The translations under genes were made by a program, and so were the position numbers. Positions 1 to 5,962 of a stretch of 5,962 bases of DNA are shown here, one piece after another; the stretch's first letter is position 1; every line of letters begins with the position of its first letter. Source of the stretch: Clostridia bacterium (lineage in GTDB: Bacteria > Bacillota > Clostridia > Saccharofermentanales > UBA5734). The notes beneath the pieces were generated by a model. It worked only from the letters and a program-made list of their open reading frames with translations. It made no database searches and was not told where the DNA came from. The stretch lies in NCBI GenBank assembly GCA_018056585.1, contig JAGPFK010000110.1, forward strand, positions 1 through 5,962. Direction: 5' to 3'.

Positions 1-2043
1 TATTTTGGCCGCTTCAAAATAGTCCTTTGGAATGGACTTGAGCATTCCAAAAGCAATCACCATAAAATATGGAAAAGAGAACCAGGTCATGACACCGATG
101 GCGCTTACCCTGGCCCACATGGGGTGGCTCAGCCAGGGAACGGACGGAAGACCGATCAGGTTTAAAATTTGATTTATCAGGCCGCCGTCTGTTTCCAAAA
201 GTCCTTGCCACATCAATAAGGTGATAACGGTTGGTATGACCCAGGGAAGGATGTAGATCACCCGGTATATTTTGGCTATCCGAACGTTTGCTTTGTCAAG
301 AATAGTTGCAACCAAAGTGCCGAGGATAAAGGATAGGCAAACCACAGAGAGAGCAAAAATGAATGTCCAAACAGCCATGGACAAAAGGCCATCCATGCCG
401 GTTGTAAAAATTTCCTTGTAATTTGCAAGACCAATAAGGCCATAATCCGCCAGGTGGATCCCGCTGTAGTCTGTAAATGAGAGATAAATGTTGTGTAAAA
501 TCGGATAAATATAAAACAGCAGCAGCAAAACCAGAAGCGGGAGCAAAAGGCACCAACTCAAAATGGATATTTTTTTGTTGTATGTCTGTCTCATATAGAG
601 TGGATTTTGTCTGTTCTGTTTTGTTTTCCAAATGATCAGCACGATCACAGCCGCACAAATAATTAGACCAACAAGCAAAGCAATACGCCAGTCAAGTTCA
701 ATACGTTCTGTTTGCGTGTTCATTAAGGCGACATCCCGCCTGATGGCATCGGCCAGTTCCTTTAGTTCTGCGGCTGCGTCTACTTCCCTGCCGGAACTGT
801 CACCATAAAAAATGGTTCCGAAACTTGTTGTGGTGTAGTTGTACCAGATGGGACCTTCAGGTATGTTAGGAAAAGGTTCGCATTCCATTCCAATCTCACT
901 CAATACCCGTAAGATTTCATCATTCTGTATATAGGGGCTGGAAATAACGGAAAGATTGGCAGGATTCCTGGCTCCTGTCTTCAATTCATAACCATTTCCC
1001 GCTTCAATCAGTGCCTGCTGATGTTCATCAATAAGAAGGTAACGGAGGAATGATTCCGTTTCTTCGAGACAGTCTGAATGGCGATTGATCACAAAACCTT
1101 CTACCGTGGTTAATGGCTTTGACGGTGATCCATCACTTTGTTTTGGCAACGGTGAAAGACCGTAACGAACACCCATTTGCTGAAAATAATCAGCTGACCA
1201 CAGGCCATACAGAATCATGGCCACCTTCCCGGAGCCAAATTTACTGACGATGTGGCTCTCGCTTTGTATCTCATTTTGTAAAACAAGGCCCTCTGCCTTT
1301 AATTCTTTCATTTTTTCAACATAACGCAGCATGCCGGGATGATCCAGCCCCACATCAAAGGGATTATACGTTCCGTCACTGTAGCGGCCAAAATAATAGC
1401 CCCCATACTCTCTCATCATGGGGTAGACAAACCACATGTTTCTGACATTCAGAAGTGTGCCCCATTGGATGATCTCCCCGGAAGAATCTTTTACTGTCAA
1501 ACGTTTGGCCGTTTCGAAAAAATCTTCCCATGTCTGTGGTAATTCATCTGCGCTGATCAGGTCTTTATTGTAAATAAGCCCGGATGTTCCAATGTTATAG
1601 CCCACGCCCCAATACTGACCGTTAAGCTTATAAGCTTCAAAGGCTGTATCAACATATCGGCTTCTTAAATCATCATCGATTGAAATGGGTTCAAGATATC
1701 CTGACATCACCAATCCGCCAATATCCGGCGCCTGGATATAGATTAAATCCGGATTATCATCCAAATTCGCGTGATTCACCAAATCTTTAGGCGCGTCGAA
1801 AATCGCTCTTCTGGCCACAACTTCAACCTGAATACCTGTTTCTTCAGTAAATGTTCTGCCGATTTGTTCCATGACCTCGTTTTCATCTTTATTGGCACCA
1901 AACCACACCTTGACAACCTTGCTCTTTTCAGTTCCCTTACTTTCATGGGCGGCTAACGATGACGCATAACAAGGCGCCGAAAAAGTAAAGAATAAAACGA
2001 TACAAAACAGGACAATCCCGATTTGTTTGACGCCTATTTTCAT
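1..2043 (-). CDS. MalE-MalF fusion: sugar-binding protein joined to ABC permease (partial, C-terminus off window)
   Basis: The frame is open from ATG 2043 to base 1: 681 residues, no stop. Residues 1-27 look like a signal peptide (basic start, hydrophobic core, likely type I cleavage after PCYA; no good lipobox). Residues ~35-440 read as a CUT1-family extracellular sugar-binding protein: WGVGYNIGTSGLIYNK, LPQTWEDFF, GSGKVAM (270-276), VEGFVINRHSD. A membrane helix at ~450-473 is followed by a basic stretch, then a MalF/UgpA-type permease with helices near 497-517, 555-581, 594-615 and 645-667. The EAA loop begins at 677-679 (YFEAAKI), where the window ends. Perhaps 90 residues are missing. 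By family, such proteins capture an oligosaccharide outside the cell and pass it through the membrane pore with a MalG-type partner and a MalK-type ATPase. Those partners are not in view. AGGAG overlaps the upstream stop codon, with about 10 nt to the ATG. Domains are clear; maltodextrin as substrate is inferred from regulator and malQ. Confidence 0.9.
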   Translation of the reverse strand, partial: MKIGVKQIGIVLFCIVLFFTFSAPCYASSLAAHESKGTEKSKVVKVWFGANKDENEVMEQIGRTFTEETGIQVEVVARRAIFDAPKDLVNHANLDDNPDLIYIQAPDIGGLVMSGYLEPISIDDDLRSRYVDTAFEAYKLNGQYWGVGYNIGTSGLIYNKDLISADELPQTWEDFFETAKRLTVKDSSGEIIQWGTLLNVRNMWFVYPMMREYGGYYFGRYSDGTYNPFDVGLDHPGMLRYVEKMKELKAEGLVLQNEIQSESHIVSKFGSGKVAMILYGLWSADYFQQMGVRYGLSPLPKQSDGSPSKPLTTVEGFVINRHSDCLEETESFLRYLLIDEHQQALIEAGNGYELKTGARNPANLSVISSPYIQNDEILRVLSEIGMECEPFPNIPEGPIWYNYTTTSFGTIFYGDSSGREVDAAAELKELADAIRRDVALMNTQTERIELDWRIALLVGLIICAAVIVLIIWKTKQNRQNPLYMRQTYNKKISILSWCLLLPLLVLLLLFYIYPILHNIYLSFTDYSGIHLADYGLIGLANYKEIFTTGMDGLLSMAVWTFIFALSVVCLSFILGTLVATILDKANVRIAKIYRVIYILPWVIPTVITLLMWQGLLETDGGLINQILNLIGLPSVPWLSHPMWARVSAIGVMTWFSFPYFMVIAFGMLKSIPKDYFEAAKI

Positions 2044-2057
2044 GGTCACTCGTCTCC

Positions 2058-3143
2058 TTACAACCGTTGGGAATCGAATTTTTCGACTACACGCTGTGCT
2101 TCGTCCAGATCGCTTACAGGAAGACAGATGGAATAATTTCCCTTTCTAAGCCGATCGATATTGTCTTCTATTTCATCAAAGCTCTCGCAATCAATCGCAA
2201 GGCAGACACCCTGCGCGTCTTTAGTCAGTTCATCAATATGGTCTATGGGTCTTGGCTGATTTGGATCTGTCGCAATCCATAAATGAACGACATTTCTGAG
2301 CGAGCATATTTCTTTGACCAGATAAAGCGCTCTTGAATGGCAGTGCATGTATCCAAAACCAAAATAATCGATGACTTTTTGTGTATAGGGCGCAGCAAAT
2401 TCCCGGTATAAATCAGCTGAAATCATGCAGGATATATCTTCTGACATGTTAATCTTGTTTTTTAAAAACCAGGTACCATATTTCGTCTGGCCCAGGTATT
2501 TTTCAGCCAGAGCGTAAATATCTTTTGCAAAACAGATGGTTGCATCAGCGCAATAATCAAGCAGGCCGTGTAAAGCATCCGGCGAATCATAAAAGTCATA
2601 GTAAATGTTTTCACCTCGCAAAGCACCGGCCAAGTCCATCGGTGAAAAAAAGCCTCTGATAAAGGGTATGCCGCTTGATTTTGAAAAAATCAGAATCCGT
2701 TCGCAAATATCAAGAAATTTCTTGTACCAGGTTGCGGTCCCTATAGGCGTCAGTTTTTTATAATCATCGATGTGAGTAAGGATTGGCTTGCTCCAGCTCG
2801 TATCCTCTGTAAAATAGATATCCCCGCCAACAAAAGCGCTGTAATCGCCTATTCCCAAGACAGGTGTGATTTCAGGCATGGCATCATCCAGAATATATTT
2901 CCTCGCTTCAAAAGACTTGGCATACTCAAAACATAAGTCATGCACATATCGATCCAGATCGGCATCCTGATCAAAATCATACTGGTTCAATTTTATGTTG
3001 TTGTAAATTTCCGTATCACTTGGTAATAAAACACGGAAAAGAAGGTGTCCTGTTTTTCCTCTTGCCGCATCATCATAGAGCGCGCTCATTCTCGTCATTA
3101 CAGAATCCGCATTTTTCTTGTAATCATAGAGGTCTTTAAACAT
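2058..3143 (-). CDS. URO-D / corrinoid methyltransferase superfamily protein, divergent
   Basis: A 361-residue protein of the uroporphyrinogen decarboxylase fold (COG0407-like), which includes haem-pathway UroD and the cobalamin-dependent methyltransferases MtaA/MtbA. Family features seen: GFFSPMDLAGALRG followed by a helix with DSPDALHGLLDYCAD, then EDISCMISADLYREFAAPY (D236), then MHCHS (H267, C268, H269). MtaA/MtbA have a zinc-binding His-X-Cys there; this protein has His-Cys-His, so the usual ligand is changed. The N-terminal arginine-rich motif of true UroD is absent, so haem synthesis is unlikely. No signal peptide or membrane helix is seen, so it is probably cytoplasmic. It lies 15 bp after the regulator and 14 bp before the transporter gene, so it is probably co-transcribed. 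Its substrate is unknown; removal of a methyl group from an imported compound is one speculative role. The ATG at 3143 is preferred over an in-frame TTG at 3155, because that TTG touches the Shine-Dalgarno sequence. Confidence 0.8.
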   Translation of the reverse strand: MFKDLYDYKKNADSVMTRMSALYDDAARGKTGHLLFRVLLPSDTEIYNNIKLNQYDFDQDADLDRYVHDLCFEYAKSFEARKYILDDAMPEITPVLGIGDYSAFVGGDIYFTEDTSWSKPILTHIDDYKKLTPIGTATWYKKFLDICERILIFSKSSGIPFIRGFFSPMDLAGALRGENIYYDFYDSPDALHGLLDYCADATICFAKDIYALAEKYLGQTKYGTWFLKNKINMSEDISCMISADLYREFAAPYTQKVIDYFGFGYMHCHSRALYLVKEICSLRNVVHLWIATDPNQPRPIDHIDELTKDAQGVCLAIDCESFDEIEDNIDRLRKGNYSICLPVSDLDEAQRVVEKFDSQRL

Positions 3144-3147
3144 ACAA

Positions 3148-3153
3148 TCCTCC
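3148..3153 (-). promoter_or_regulatory. Ribosome binding site that decides the URO-D-like gene start
   Basis: GGAGGA on the minus strand ends 4 nt before ATG 3143. The in-frame TTG at 3153-3155 shares a base with this site and would have no Shine-Dalgarno of its own, so a protein extended by MEDC at its N-terminus is unlikely. Confidence 0.8.
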
Positions 3154-3158
3154 AAAAG

Positions 3159-4010
3159 TTAATCTTGATCTGCACGCTTTGGCATTTTTGATACATCAAT
3201 CTGAAGCAGCTCGTGAAAGCGTTTGACGGCATCTGTATACTGTTCAATGGAAGTGATTTCCGACGGAAGCAAATGACTGGCCCGCAACTCGTGTAAATGG
3301 ATAATATCCAATGTGATCTGATCAATCGACATCTCAGTCAGCATGGTGTTTTTTGTAATGATGCTGATTTCTTCGATGGCATCATTGCCCTCTCCAATTA
3401 CAATTTTTTCACGGTCCACAACAACAATGATTCTTCTTCGTCTCCATATTTTGTTTAACTCTTTACTGGGTATTCCATAGGAGTAGTTAATGCCAAAATC
3501 AAACGGAATTTTGCAAAATGAAAATGTGATGACTGTTACACCTTGGTCATTCATTGCTTTTATGTCATCGTAAAACAGATTCGCTTCTTCTTCCCAAATA
3601 GATAAATAGATTTCGCTATTTGCACTTCGAATCAAGGCTTTAATCTCTGTAACCATGGCCTCATGATCAGATATATTAATGATGTAACTATCGCCCTGCT
3701 GTTTTGTTTCGATGTTATCCAACATCTTTTCCATGGTTTCAAGCCGTTCATTGTATTCTGTCTTCAGTTTTTTAAAAAGCTCTTTGTACGGAACCGGTGA
3801 ATATAAATTCGTTCCATTCTGAATGATAACCTCAACAACACCTTTGTTCACAAGGCGGTTTAAAATATCATAGACCATTGTTCGGGTAATATTGGCGTGT
3901 TTGGCTACCTCATATCCGGTTATCGGATTCTTTGAAACAAGCGCGGTATAAACCTTTGCCTCATTTATAGAAAACCCTATCTCTCTAAACAAATCATAGA
4001 TATCAGTCAT
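3159..4010 (-). CDS. TrmB-family transcriptional regulator
   Basis: A 283-residue regulator. Residues ~1-75 are a TrmB-type winged helix: EIGFSINEAKVYTALV, then GYEVAKHANITRTMVYDIL (recognition-helix area), then NKGVVEVI and YSPVPYKELF leading to the wing. Residues ~76-105 look like a coiled-coil linker (KLKTEYNERLETMEKMLDNI). From ~110 to ~255 is the phospholipase-D-like effector domain of TrmB proteins (DHEAMVTEIKALIRSANSEI, then IVVVDREKIVIGEG). Archaeal TrmB binds maltose, trehalose or glucose there and controls sugar ABC transporters and glycolysis; the well-known archaeal proteins are ~340 residues, so this one is shorter. The start is supported by GAGGTGA (4015-4021), a full anti-Shine-Dalgarno match 4 nt upstream. 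First gene of the leftward operon, it probably controls its own promoter through the palindrome just upstream. Family call is strong; the effector sugar is inferred. Confidence 0.9.
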   Translation of the reverse strand: MTDIYDLFREIGFSINEAKVYTALVSKNPITGYEVAKHANITRTMVYDILNRLVNKGVVEVIIQNGTNLYSPVPYKELFKKLKTEYNERLETMEKMLDNIETKQQGDSYIINISDHEAMVTEIKALIRSANSEIYLSIWEEEANLFYDDIKAMNDQGVTVITFSFCKIPFDFGINYSYGIPSKELNKIWRRRRIIVVVDREKIVIGEGNDAIEEISIITKNTMLTEMSIDQITLDIIHLHELRASHLLPSEITSIEQYTDAVKRFHELLQIDVSKMPKRADQD

Positions 4011-4023
4011 GATCTCACCTCAT

Positions 4024-4047
4024 TAGTAGTAATAGCTATTACTACTA
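4024..4047. promoter_or_regulatory. Perfect 24-bp palindrome, probable TrmB-family operator
   Basis: The half-site TAGTAGTAATAG is followed directly by its exact reverse complement: 12 of 12 positions pair with no spacer. It lies just downstream of the -10 element, over the expected transcription start at about 4048, and 3 bp before the Shine-Dalgarno sequence. A dimer bound there would block initiation, which fits autorepression by the regulator it precedes. The symmetry is seen directly; the identity of the binding protein is inferred. As RNA it could also fold into a hairpin in the short leader. Confidence 0.75.
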
Positions 4048-4054
4048 CATTTGT

Positions 4055-4083
4055 ATGTTAATCGATTGTGCTTCTTTTGTCAA
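4055..4083 (-). promoter_or_regulatory. Sigma-70 promoter of the regulator/URO-D-like/transporter operon
   Basis: On the minus strand a perfect -35, TTGACA (4083-4078), is followed by a 17-bp spacer and the -10 TAACAT (4060-4055, 4 of 6 matches). AT-rich DNA lies upstream. The expected start near 4048 gives a leader of ~38 nt made up mostly of the palindrome and the ribosome binding site. No other promoter is evident before the two downstream genes, which follow at 14-15 bp gaps. Confidence 0.75.
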
Positions 4084-4102
4084 GACAAACAAATTGTCTT
4101 GA
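4080..4102. repeat. Inverted repeat over the -35 region, possible second regulator site
   Basis: Arms TCAAGACAA (4080-4088) and TTGTCTTGA (4094-4102) pair at all 9 positions around a 5-bp spacer, ACAAA. The left arm overlaps the -35 of the leftward promoter. The right arm overlaps a -35-like TTGATA on the plus strand. Its sequence is unlike the 24-bp palindrome, so a different protein may bind it, such as a global catabolite regulator or an activator. It does not match the cre consensus that I know. Confidence 0.5.
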
Positions 4103-4126
4103 TATTAAATGATATCTTTTTATATT
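4099..4126 (+). promoter_or_regulatory. Candidate divergent rightward promoter
   Basis: TTGATA (4099-4104), a 16-bp spacer and TATATT (4121-4126) match sigma-70 elements at 5 of 6 positions each. It would be back to back with the leftward promoter and would share the inverted repeat. A transcript from here would have a leader of ~550 nt before malQ. The surrounding DNA is very AT-rich, where -10 look-alikes are common, so this is tentative. Confidence 0.35.
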
Positions 4127-4145
4127 TTCACTTTATATTGTATTT

Positions 4146-4253
4146 TCAGGCACATAAAATCCGCTCGCGAACATCATTTACGGTCATAGATAGGACCCTG
4201 GTGAGGCACTGCTTTTTTACCACTTCGGTCAGAAGCAAATCATGGCTTTTCAT
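4146..4253 (-). pseudogene. Possible relic of a transposase N-terminal helix-turn-helix
   Basis: ATG 4253 to TGA 4146 encodes 35 residues. They begin MKSHDLLLTEVVKKQ and continue with CLTRVLSMTVNDVRERIL. The order (short basic helix, LT, then LSMTVNDVR) recalls the start of ISNCY-type transposases, where a motif such as LTQxEAAxxLGLSxRQVRR is usual. A few residues of the turn would be missing here, and no catalytic domain follows. GTAGGAG directly abuts the ATG, too close for efficient initiation. The match comes from memory of the family pattern and could be chance. Confidence 0.22.
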
Positions 4254-4552
4254 CTCCTACCAGCTGACTGGAAAAGGTTCTGTTCCCTATTGATCAAACC
4301 ATATTTTTTGATGCCTGATTACTCAGCCGCTATTCCCCGACAAATTCGGATCCGCATTAATGATTACCAACACTTCTATCCCCGCAAAACGTACTGAATA
4401 TTCACGGATATGTTGAACGTTTACATTTTTAGCTTCTCAGCTGAGCGGACAACAGGATCTTGTATACATTCACTTCCAGATCTGGTTCGACCTCCTAAAA
4501 GCTCTAATTCCAGCGGTTTTGGACCCGCTCCAGTTGATAATCCATTTTGTTC

Positions 4553-4582
4553 TTTACAGGCAGGTAGATCGGCTGTTATACT
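4553..4582 (+). promoter_or_regulatory. Candidate malQ promoter with extended -10
   Basis: TTTACA (4553-4558), an 18-bp spacer and TATACT (4577-4582, 5 of 6) with TG one base upstream form an extended -10 promoter. Transcription would begin near 4589, giving a leader of about 100 nt before malQ. No better sigma-70 match is seen close to the gene. Confidence 0.4.
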
Positions 4583-4620
4583 CACATCAGTTGCAATTTT
4601 TTTAAAATCAAAATATCCGG

Positions 4621-4643
4621 TTGACTGAAGTAATAAATGTCAA
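4621..4643. repeat. Short dyad in the malQ leader
   Basis: TTGAC (4621-4625) and GTCAA (4639-4643) form an inverted pair with a 13-bp spacer. The spacer contains AGTAATA, a 7-mer also present in the half-site of the regulator palindrome. It could be a weak operator linking malQ to the same regulator, but the arms are short and the symmetry does not extend through the AGTAATA part. Confidence 0.2.
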
Positions 4644-4670
4644 AGATTCCGAAAATCCAAAAATGCGATA

Positions 4671-4678
4671 AGGAGGAG
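4671..4678 (+). promoter_or_regulatory. malQ ribosome binding site
   Basis: AGGAGGAG is a strong Shine-Dalgarno match. An in-frame TAA at 4669-4671 just upstream limits the start to GTG 4678, 4681 or 4687, or to ATG 4708. GTG 4687 leaves 8-10 nt from the site and gives the usual MalQ N-terminus; GTG 4681 leaves 4 nt. Confidence 0.75.
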
Positions 4679-4686
4679 TGGTGATT

Positions 4687-5962
4687 GTGAGAACAAACGG
4701 CATACTGATGCATTTGACCTCCCTTCCGTCACCCTATGGGATTGGAACGATGGGCGCAGATGCCCGGGCCTTTGTAGATTTTCTTGAGGCCGCCGGTCAA
4801 TCTTACTGGCAGATTCTACCCATATGTCCAACCGGTTTTGGCGATTCTCCATATCAGACCTTTTCCTCATTTGCAGGAAATCCGTATCTGATCGACCTTG
4901 AGGACCTTCACTCAGAAAGACTCCTTAACCGTTCAGAGTTTGAAAACCAAGTATGGGGTTCATCACCACTTTCGGTCGATTATGGCATCCTGTACCGGCA
5001 ACGGTACCCAATCCTTCGATCAGCATGTCAACGTTTTTCAGAACCCCATCTTCGTGAATACCATTCTTTTTGTAAGCATCATTCATTTTGGTTGGAGGAT
5101 TATGCAACTTTCATGGCGCTCAAAGATGCCCACGATGGAGCTCCTTGGCAACAATGGAAAAAACCCTTGCGAAATCGTGATCCAGAAGCGTTAGCGCTGG
5201 CGCGGGATCAATTAAAAGAAGAGATTGAGTTCTGGAAGAGGATACAATATCTTTTCTTTTCGCAATGGCGCACACTCAAAGCCTGTGCAAACGCTAAGGG
5301 CATCCAAATGATTGGAGATTTGCCGATCTATGTGGCCAATGACAGCGCTGAAGTCTGGTCTCATCCAGAACAATTCCAACTCGATGAAAACCGTTTGCCC
5401 ATTGAAGTAGCCGGTTGCCCGCCTGACGGATTTTCGGCCAAAGGACAACTCTGGGGTAATCCACTCTTTGACTGGGATTACATGGAGGAAACAGGGTTTG
5501 AATGGTGGATTCGCCGCATCGATTATCAGTTTGGCATTTATGATGTTCTGCGTATTGATCACTTCAGAGGTTTTGATTCTTACTATGCGATCCCCTATGG
5601 CGCACCGGACGCTAAAATCGGGCGCTGGCGAAAAGGACCGGGCATAAAGCTTTTTCAGGCGGTAGAACAAGCGATCGGGAAAAAACAGATTATTGCCGAA
5701 GATCTTGGCTTTCTGACCCCATCTGTCCATGCGCTCAGGGAGGCAACAGGCTTCCCTGGAATGAAGGTACTGCAATTTGCATTTGATCGCCGTGATAGAG
5801 GAGGGTCTCTATATCTCCCACACAATTACCCACAACATTGTGTTGTCTACGTTGGCACGCATGACAATGATACGGCGCTTGGTTGGGTACGCACCGCTCC
5901 GCCAGAAGATGTTACTTATGCTGTTGATTATCTTCGCCTGCATGATCCTGATGGTGCCCATT
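4687..5962 (+). CDS. malQ: 4-alpha-glucanotransferase (amylomaltase, GH77), C-terminus off window
   Basis: MalQ is a cytoplasmic disproportionating enzyme. It moves alpha-1,4-glucan segments between malto-oligosaccharides, releasing glucose and longer chains that phosphorylase can use. The frame is open to the window edge with 425 residues; the family is ~500, so ~75 are missing. Motifs in order: GILMHLTSLPSPYGIGTMG, YWQILPICPTGFGDSPYQT, GDLPIYVANDSAEVW, GCPPDGFSAKGQLWGNP, LRIDHFRGF, IIAEDLG and GTHDNDT. The three catalytic carboxylates are present: nucleophile D291, acid/base E338 and D393. Each sits two residues before its counterpart in Thermus aquaticus amylomaltase (293, 340, 395), which supports an intact core without indels across that stretch. 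The start is a GTG; no ATG is available before residue 8. It is divergent from the TrmB-family regulator and so is probably part of the same sugar regulon, though under a separate promoter. No frameshift is seen. Confidence 0.97.
   Translation, partial: MRTNGILMHLTSLPSPYGIGTMGADARAFVDFLEAAGQSYWQILPICPTGFGDSPYQTFSSFAGNPYLIDLEDLHSERLLNRSEFENQVWGSSPLSVDYGILYRQRYPILRSACQRFSEPHLREYHSFCKHHSFWLEDYATFMALKDAHDGAPWQQWKKPLRNRDPEALALARDQLKEEIEFWKRIQYLFFSQWRTLKACANAKGIQMIGDLPIYVANDSAEVWSHPEQFQLDENRLPIEVAGCPPDGFSAKGQLWGNPLFDWDYMEETGFEWWIRRIDYQFGIYDVLRIDHFRGFDSYYAIPYGAPDAKIGRWRKGPGIKLFQAVEQAIGKKQIIAEDLGFLTPSVHALREATGFPGMKVLQFAFDRRDRGGSLYLPHNYPQHCVVYVGTHDNDTALGWVRTAPPEDVTYAVDYLRLHDPDGAH

Larger units (their letters stand above)
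4127..4670. other. Long intergenic stretch with no convincing intact gene
   Basis: About 540 bp separate the control sites from the malQ ribosome binding site. Open frames here (for example 4410-4628 plus, and ~4425-4640 minus) have no good ribosome binding site and no recognisable domain, so I do not call them genes. Short perfect palindromes occur: CGGATCCG (4347-4354), CATTAATG (4355-4362), CTCAGCTGAG (4436-4445), TGTATACA (4461-4468) and CCAGATCTGG (4476-4485). That is slightly more than chance would give, but not compelling. I see no tRNA, rRNA, riboswitch or clear intrinsic terminator. The DNA may be a decayed insertion, a long malQ leader or an unrecognised RNA. Confidence 0.5.

Noticed and set aside
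296..658. 120-codon minus-strand open frame within the permease part of the fusion.
   Set aside because: It is a shifted frame over the permease helices. The main frame has signal, binding-protein and EAA motifs throughout.
3153..3155. TTG as the start of the URO-D-like gene, giving a 365-residue protein.
   Set aside because: The TTG shares a base with the GGAGGA ribosome binding site of ATG 3143 and has no ribosome binding site of its own.
3098..3325. 75-codon minus-strand open frame across the regulator/URO-D-like junction.
   Set aside because: It overlaps two well-supported genes in another frame and has no recognisable domain.
4015..4023. ATG-AGG-TGA mini-frame overlapping the regulator's ribosome binding site.
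   Set aside because: It has no Shine-Dalgarno of its own and arises readily from the GAGGTGA sequence. A regulatory role cannot be supported.
4101..4116. GATAT and ATATC arms as a further operator.
   Set aside because: Five-base arms in very AT-rich DNA are expected by chance; the stretch more likely acts as upstream promoter DNA, if anything.
4476..4530. tRNA-like look of GGTTCGACCTCC and nearby short stems.
   Set aside because: The bases flanking TTCGA do not form a T-stem, and no acceptor or anticodon arm can be drawn.
5212..5775. 187-codon minus-strand open frame inside malQ.
   Set aside because: It is antisense to the conserved GH77 core, and its translation shows no family motif.

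Overview
The window holds part of a sugar-uptake and glucan-processing locus with two divergent transcription units. The organism is probably an anaerobic bacterium of moderate GC, perhaps Bacillota. That guess rests only on strong GGAGG-type ribosome binding sites, tight gene packing, a TrmB-type regulator and an anaerobe-style URO-D superfamily protein, so it is weak. Both end genes run off the window.

Leftward unit (minus strand, read from 4010 down to 1): a TrmB-family sugar-responsive regulator (3159-4010), then a URO-D/corrinoid-methyltransferase superfamily protein (2058-3143), then a very long gene (1-2043, open at the left edge). The long gene fuses a MalE-like extracellular binding protein to a MalF-like ABC permease. 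The genes are 15 and 14 bp apart and each has its own Shine-Dalgarno sequence, so they look like one operon. In front of the regulator is a good sigma-70 promoter (TTGACA, 17 bp, TAACAT). A perfect 24-bp palindrome lies exactly over the expected transcription start, which is what an autoregulatory operator would look like. A second inverted repeat overlaps the -35 element.

Intergenic region (4011-4686, 676 bp): its regulator-proximal end carries these control sites and a possible back-to-back rightward promoter. The remaining ~540 bp are unusually long for such a compact locus. They hold no convincing intact gene, only a 35-codon fragment that may be a transposase relic, a candidate promoter near malQ and some short palindromes.

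Rightward unit (plus strand): malQ, a GH77 4-alpha-glucanotransferase (4687 to the right edge). The first 425 residues are present, with all three catalytic carboxylates; about the last 75 residues are missing.

Working model (inference): the regulator senses a sugar, probably a malto-oligosaccharide, and controls its own operon. The fused binding protein/permease, with a second permease and an ATPase expected beyond the left edge, imports the sugar, and MalQ rearranges the alpha-1,4-glucans in the cytoplasm. The role of the URO-D-like protein in this setting is unknown and is, with the fusion, the most interesting part of the window.
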